From positions 1-9,584 of the forward strand of contig JAPONU010000323.1 of NCBI GenBank assembly GCA_026713745.1: a stretch of DNA of 9,584 nt, read 5' to 3'. The first letter of the stretch is position 1. Each line of letters opens with the position of its first letter. The notes beneath the pieces were generated by a model. The model searched no databases, had not been told where the DNA came from, and saw nothing but the letters and a program-made list of their open reading frames with translations. This document shows, piece after piece, positions 6,669 through 9,584 of the stretch. The DNA is from a bacterium. Its GTDB lineage: Bacteria; Actinomycetota; Acidimicrobiia; Acidimicrobiales; CATQHL01. The position numbers and the translations under genes are program-made.

Positions 6669-7052
6669 ACCGATCTCCTCTCCCGATTCCCGCCTCCCGG
6701 CGGTCCCCGACCACATTCGGCGACGAACGAAGGATCATCATGCCACTGTCGGTGCCGAAGGCCTATCGGCTGCCGGCGAACAGTAGTCGCACGGCTGTAC
6801 TTTTCGTAGCGCGTCCATACGATTCCGGTCTGTTCGGGCCAACCCAACGACACCGGTTATGCACTGGTCAGCGGCGCAGGGAACCGTCGGGGGTCGGCTC
6901 CTCCTAGAGTGGCTCCCGTTGGCGGAGGCCGGCTTGTGGTCGGCGCGGCTCGCACCGGTGGCAGGGGCCGATGGCAGGCATCCAAGCCCTGCCTGACGGA
7001 GTCGCTCGAGTTCGACCTCGGTGGCGGGCCGGAACAAGGAAAGGGAGACCAG
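6669..7052. other. Divergent intergenic region (384 bases) between the hypothetical gene and the dehydrogenase
   Basis: No gene with plausible codon use is seen here on either strand; open frames in it are extensions or shadows. It must hold promoters for both flanking genes, but I find only weak matches, such as TTGGCC-17 bases-TATGGA on the minus strand around 6845-6817, which I would not call. A small hairpin (GGCAGG 6973-6978 with CCTGCC 6988-6993, 9-base loop) lies in the presumed leader of the dehydrogenase mRNA. The part 6721-6850 is less GC-rich than its surroundings. No known riboswitch or small RNA is recognised. Confidence 0.5.
6675..6683 (-). promoter_or_regulatory. Ribosome-binding site that decides a TTG start
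   Basis: GGAGAGGAG on the minus strand is a near-ideal Shine-Dalgarno sequence, 6 bases from the TTG at 6668-6666. It supports initiation at TTG for the hypothetical protein rather than at the unsupported upstream ATG (6716). Confidence 0.65.
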
Positions 7053-7859
7053 ATGAGTGCAACGGGCGCGGACATGTTCCGCTTGGACGGCAAAGTGGCG
7101 CTGGTCACCGGCGGATCCGGTGGCATCGGCAAGGCGTTGGGAGTCGGCCTGGGGTTGGCCGGCGCCCGCCTGGCGCTCACCGGCCGCTCGCAGGAGAAAC
7201 TCGACGCCAACGCCGCGGCCGCCAGGGCTGCGGGCTGCGAGGACATCGAGACGTTCGGCGACTTCGACCTGACCCATCCAGGCCGGCCCGCGGCGCTCGC
7301 GGAGACGGTCGCGGAGCGGATGGGAGGCGTCGACATCCTCGTCAATGTGGCAGGTCTCAACCGTCGCAAGCCCGCTCTGGAATTCGCCGAGGAGGACTGG
7401 GACGCCGTCATGAATCCCAACCTGAAGGCCGTGTTCTTCCTCTCGCGGGAGGTGGCTCGACTGTGGGTCGAGGGCGGTCGGGACGCCGAGAGCGACGGCA
7501 GGGGCAAGATCATCAACATCGCCAGCCTGGCAGGGGCGATCGGGATCGCCGAGATCGCCCCCTACGGCGCCTCCAAACTGGGAGTGGTGGCACTCACGAG
7601 GTCCCTGGGCGTCGAGTGGGCCCAGGAGGCGATCTGCGTGAACGCCATCGCGCCGGGCTACCACGAGACCCCTATGACCATCGCCCAGGGGATCTTCGAC
7701 AACCCGAAGATCGGTCCGTGGGTGCGCAGCCGGATTCCGATGGGACGGCTGGGAACCACAGAGGACCTTGTCGGCCCCGCCATCTACCTGGCGTCCGCGG
7801 CGAGCGACTACATGACCGGCCAGACCGTCTTCGTGGACGGCGGCTTCGAGGCGGGCTAG
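7053..7859 (+). CDS. Short-chain dehydrogenase/reductase, gluconate 5-dehydrogenase/KduD-like
   Basis: A classical SDR of 268 residues, probably an NAD(P)-dependent cytosolic oxidoreductase of sugar-acid or secondary-alcohol substrates. Visible motifs are the Rossmann TGGSGGIG (19-26), NVAG (98-101, usually NNAG), Asn123 in NLKA, Ser158 in INIAS, and the catalytic YGASK with Tyr171 and Lys175. AIAPGY (199-204) and the C-terminal GQTVFVDGGF complete the family pattern. The overall look, with a FRLDGKVALVTG start and IPMGRLGTTEDL near the end, resembles gluconate 5-dehydrogenase/2-deoxygluconate 3-dehydrogenase relatives, but the substrate cannot be read from motifs. The ATG at 7053 is chosen because GGGAG at 7043-7047 lies 5 bases upstream and SDR homology starts just after. 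A stretch of about nine extra residues (GGRDAESDG, 141-149) precedes the Ser-bearing strand. It is the only protein gene on the plus strand and is convergent with htpX. Confidence 0.88.
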   Translation: MSATGADMFRLDGKVALVTGGSGGIGKALGVGLGLAGARLALTGRSQEKLDANAAAARAAGCEDIETFGDFDLTHPGRPAALAETVAERMGGVDILVNVAGLNRRKPALEFAEEDWDAVMNPNLKAVFFLSREVARLWVEGGRDAESDGRGKIINIASLAGAIGIAEIAPYGASKLGVVALTRSLGVEWAQEAICVNAIAPGYHETPMTIAQGIFDNPKIGPWVRSRIPMGRLGTTEDLVGPAIYLASAASDYMTGQTVFVDGGFEAG

Positions 7860-7864
7860 CGGGG

Positions 7865-7897
7865 CCGCCGCAACGATCCGCTGGGCCGAGGCGGCGG
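7865..7897. terminator. Possible weak bidirectional terminator between convergent genes
   Basis: CCGCCG (7865-7870) can pair with CGGCGG (7892-7897) across a 21-base loop in the 55-base gap between the dehydrogenase stop and the htpX stop. The stem is short, the loop long and there is no T tract, so this is only a candidate based on its position between converging genes. Confidence 0.25.
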
Positions 7898-7914
7898 GTG
7901 TCGCCGGGAGCGGC

Positions 7915-8784
7915 TCAGGTGCTGTAGCGCTGCCGCCACTCGCCGGAGCGGAGCCGCTTGACCCGCTCCTCGGTGGCCGGGTGGGTGGAGAACAGGCCGG
8001 CGAACTCCACGCGCTGGCCGGCGAGCGGGTTCACGATGTAGTGGGAGGCCTGCTCGCGGGCAACCGGCGTGGGGATGCGGCGGCCGGCCCGGTCCAGCTT
8101 CTCCAGCGCCCGCGCCAGGGGCTCACCGTCGCCGAGGAGCTGCGCGGCGGTGCGGTCGGCCTTGAATTCGCGGGTGCGGCTGATGGCCGACTGCAGCAGG
8201 GCTGCGGCGACCGGGGCCAGGATCATGGTCGCCAGGAGTACGAGCGGGTGCCCGCCACCGCGGTCCCGGTCGCCCCCGCCGCCGGTGAAGAGGGCGGCGA
8301 AGAAGGCGATGCGGGCCACCAGCGTGATCGCCATGGCGACGGCGGCGGCCACCGAACCGATGAGGATGTCCCGGTTTCGGATGTGCATCAGCTCGTGCGC
8401 CAGCACGCCCTTGATCTCGGTCCAGGTGAGGTGCTCGATGAGGCCGGCGGTGATGGCCACCGCGGCGTTCTCGGGATTGCGCCCCGTGGCGAAGGCGTTG
8501 GGCTGCGGGTTGGGCGTGACGTACAGGCGCGGCTTGGGCAGCTTGGCGTGCGCTGCCAGCTCCTCCACCACCTTGTGGTACTCGGGGAACTCGTGGCGCT
8601 CGACGAGCCGGGCCCGTGCCGAGGCGATGGCCAGCTTGTCGGAGAACCAGTAGGAGAAACCCACGATGGCGAAGGCCAGGACCGCGCCGATGATGAGCCC
8701 GCCCGTGCCGAAGAGGCCGCCGATGCCGATGCACAGGCCGCCCAGCAGCGCCAGCAGGACGAAAGTCTTGAAGGTGTTCTTCAT
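7915..8784 (-). CDS. htpX: HtpX-type M48 membrane zinc metalloprotease
   Basis: HtpX is an inner-membrane zinc protease that degrades damaged or misfolded membrane proteins and is often stress-induced. The 289 residues match the family. Two N-terminal hydrophobic segments (about 7-28 and 29-47) are followed by NPQPNAFATGR (92-102), the zinc motif HELMH (His130, Glu131, His134) and a hydrophobic segment around 143-167. A further hydrophobic stretch lies at 180-200, followed by SRTREFKAD (202-210), whose Glu206 is the third zinc ligand. FSTHPATEERVKRL (265-278) is the typical C-terminal motif. The start is ATG at 8784, with GAGGAGG (8795-8789) 4 bases away and the typical MKNT beginning. A short Gly/Asp-rich linker (GGGGDRDRGGG, 168-178) replaces variable loop sequence seen in relatives. 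It lies 74 bases downstream of the HAD gene on the same strand. Confidence 0.95.
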   Translation of the reverse strand: MKNTFKTFVLLALLGGLCIGIGGLFGTGGLIIGAVLAFAIVGFSYWFSDKLAIASARARLVERHEFPEYHKVVEELAAHAKLPKPRLYVTPNPQPNAFATGRNPENAAVAITAGLIEHLTWTEIKGVLAHELMHIRNRDILIGSVAAAVAMAITLVARIAFFAALFTGGGGDRDRGGGHPLVLLATMILAPVAAALLQSAISRTREFKADRTAAQLLGDGEPLARALEKLDRAGRRIPTPVAREQASHYIVNPLAGQRVEFAGLFSTHPATEERVKRLRSGEWRQRYST

Positions 8785-8813
8785 GTCGCCTCCTCACCCC
8801 CGGGGGTCGCCGC

Positions 8814-8834
8814 CGCCGGGGTCCGGCCCCGGCG
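8814..8834 (-). terminator. GC-rich hairpin between the HAD gene and htpX
   Basis: An 8-bp perfect stem (8814-8821 with 8827-8834, 5-base loop) lies 24 bases after the HAD gene stop and 30 bases before the htpX start on the minus strand. It may attenuate or end the upstream transcript, but there is no following T run. Confidence 0.35.
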
Positions 8835-8858
8835 AGTCGAGCGTGCCCGTCCGGCCGC

Positions 8859-9359
8859 TCAGCTGTAGTAGCCGGAGTGGACGTAGACGCACGGCAGGGA
8901 CTCGCCTGCGTACATCTCCACGATACGAGGATCGTCCTCGAGGGCGAACACCGGGGCGAACCCGTAGGCGCGCAACTCGCTCAGAGCCTGCCTCTTGAAG
9001 CGCACCGAGTGCACCATGTCCTGGGTGGGGCCGCGCAGCGCCAGCAGGTCCCACCGCAACCCGTGGTGGCGGATCCACTCCAGGGTGAGTTTCCGGAGGC
9101 GGAACGGGCGGGCCGTCAGCAACACGACCTGCAGCTGCTCGTCGAGACACCGCACCAACTCCGCGTGGTGGGCCAGTAGGGCGTCGCCCCCAGCCGCACT
9201 GAAGAACCCGACCCAGTCGCGCACCGGGCCATCGAGGTGCCACTGGCGGTGTGCGGCGTCCGCCAGCACGCCGTCGATGTCCACTATGGCGGCCTCTCCC
9301 GGTTGCCGCGGGCCGCTCCGCCAGGTCCAGTGGTCGGGGAGAGCCGCCGGGTCGGTCAT
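8859..9359 (-). CDS. Stand-alone HAD-superfamily phosphatase, polynucleotide-kinase 3'-phosphatase-like
   Basis: A 166-residue HAD phosphatase. Motif I is IVDIDGVLAD (25-34) with nucleophile Asp27 and acid/base Asp29. Motif II is LLTARP (80-85) with Thr82. Lys122 in RFKRQ is the likely motif III lysine, and ALEDDPRIVEMY (139-150) supplies the motif IV acidic pair. The short HR-W-HL segment after motif I (37-42) and the EDDPRIVEMY ending resemble phosphatase domains of phage T4-type polynucleotide kinase and related small phage/bacterial proteins, but no kinase domain is attached. RNA/DNA 3'-end repair or small-molecule dephosphorylation are both possible; the substrate is not visible. ATG at 9359 is preferred, as the 20 extra residues from an upstream in-frame GTG (9419) are basic and outside the fold. 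The ribosome-binding site is weak for either. It lies 92 bases downstream of acs on the same strand. Confidence 0.75.
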   Translation of the reverse strand: MTDPAALPDHWTWRSGPRQPGEAAIVDIDGVLADAAHRQWHLDGPVRDWVGFFSAAGGDALLAHHAELVRCLDEQLQVVLLTARPFRLRKLTLEWIRHHGLRWDLLALRGPTQDMVHSVRFKRQALSELRAYGFAPVFALEDDPRIVEMYAGESLPCVYVHSGYYS

Positions 9360-9451
9360 GGCAGAGCCCACCGGAGGTGACCGGTCACGGTGCCACCGGC
9401 TTCGGTTGCTCCGGGTCACCTAGGCCGGCCGGCGACACGCCCGGGGGCCCC

Positions 9452-9584
9452 TCAGTCCTCGGCCGGCGTCTCGGCCGCCCGGTGACGGATCTCGGTCACG
9501 ACCGAGGCATCGGCCAGCGTGGTGGTGTCGCCCAGGTTTCGCCCCTCCACGACGTCGCGCAACAGCCGGCGCATGATCTTCCCG
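9452..9584 (-). CDS. acs: Acetyl-CoA synthetase, C-terminal 43 codons (runs off the right edge)
   Basis: The last 43 codons and TGA stop (9454-9452) of an AMP-forming acetyl-CoA synthetase, which activates acetate to acetyl-CoA through acetyl-AMP. The visible sequence starts with GKIMRRLLRDVVEG and continues with NLGDTTTLAD and SVVTEI, the standard Acs C-terminus. The lysine of GKIMRR is the adenylation lysine, which in Salmonella Acs is the acetylation site controlled by Pat and the sirtuin CobB; that regulation is known for the family but not shown here. The protein is normally about 650 residues, so more than 90% lies beyond the window. A propionyl-CoA or other close acyl-CoA synthetase is less likely given the NLGDTTTLAD match. 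Confidence 0.9.
   Translation of the reverse strand, partial: GKIMRRLLRDVVEGRNLGDTTTLADASVVTEIRHRAAETPAED

Noticed and set aside
6752..6762. GTGCCGAAGG on the plus strand, resembling part of the glycine riboswitch core
   Set aside because: The flanking bases do not continue the consensus, no second core half follows, and the downstream gene is a dehydrogenase 290 bases away. It is a chance word match.
6738..7664. Minus-strand open frame of 308 codons opposite the dehydrogenase
   Set aside because: It is antisense to a gene with complete SDR motifs and has no ribosome-binding site or recognisable family.
8797..8806. CCCCCGGGGG palindrome near the htpX start
   Set aside because: It cannot form a hairpin with a loop of useful size and is the sort of GC palindrome expected by chance in this composition; the neighbouring 8814-8834 hairpin is the better candidate.

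Overview
The window is very GC-rich (roughly 70% by eye), with strong G/C at third codon positions and many GTG/TTG starts. That composition and the gene families suggest an actinobacterium. A glycine decarboxylase split into two subunits (gcvPA + gcvPB) is not the fused form I associate with Streptomyces or Mycobacterium, so a deeper lineage such as Acidimicrobiia or Thermoleophilia is a guess, not a demonstration. Nothing here looks like a phage, transposon, CRISPR array or plasmid module. The window is mostly housekeeping metabolism.

Layout, left to right. (1) Positions 1-1179, minus strand: the N-terminal 393 codons of an adenine-deaminase-family amidohydrolase that runs off the left edge. 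(2) 1262-1346, plus strand: a complete tRNA-Tyr(GUA) with encoded CCA, followed by two overlapping, mutually exclusive hairpins that also lie at the 3' end of the gcv operon. (3) 1393-5766, minus strand: a complete glycine-cleavage operon in the order gcvT-gcvH-gcvPA-gcvPB. Each downstream gene overlaps its predecessor by 1-4 bases (TGATG, TGATG, GTGA), so translation is probably coupled. No lipoamide dehydrogenase (L-protein) gene is present in the window. (4) 5856-6668, minus strand: an unrecognised helical, Ala/Arg-rich protein with a TTG start and a strong ribosome-binding site, 89 bases upstream of gcvT. (5) 6669-7052: a 384-base divergent intergenic region. (6) 7053-7859, plus strand: a short-chain dehydrogenase/reductase. 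(7) 7915-8784, minus strand: HtpX-type membrane zinc protease. (8) 8859-9359, minus strand: a small stand-alone HAD phosphatase resembling polynucleotide-kinase 3'-phosphatase domains. (9) 9452-9584, minus strand: the last 43 codons of acetyl-CoA synthetase, including the active-site lysine that is acetylated in this family.

How the genes work together: GcvT, GcvH, GcvPA and GcvPB supply P, H and T proteins that split glycine into CO2, ammonia and methylene-tetrahydrofolate, with L-protein supplied from elsewhere. The other genes have no obvious shared pathway. The points most worth a second look are the loss of canonical metal-ligand residues in the adenine-deaminase homologue, an identical promoter-to-start geometry (suggesting leaderless mRNA) for that gene and gcvT, the two competing hairpins at 1356-1393, and the unknown gene upstream of gcvT. 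I did not find convincing evidence of a new multi-gene system.
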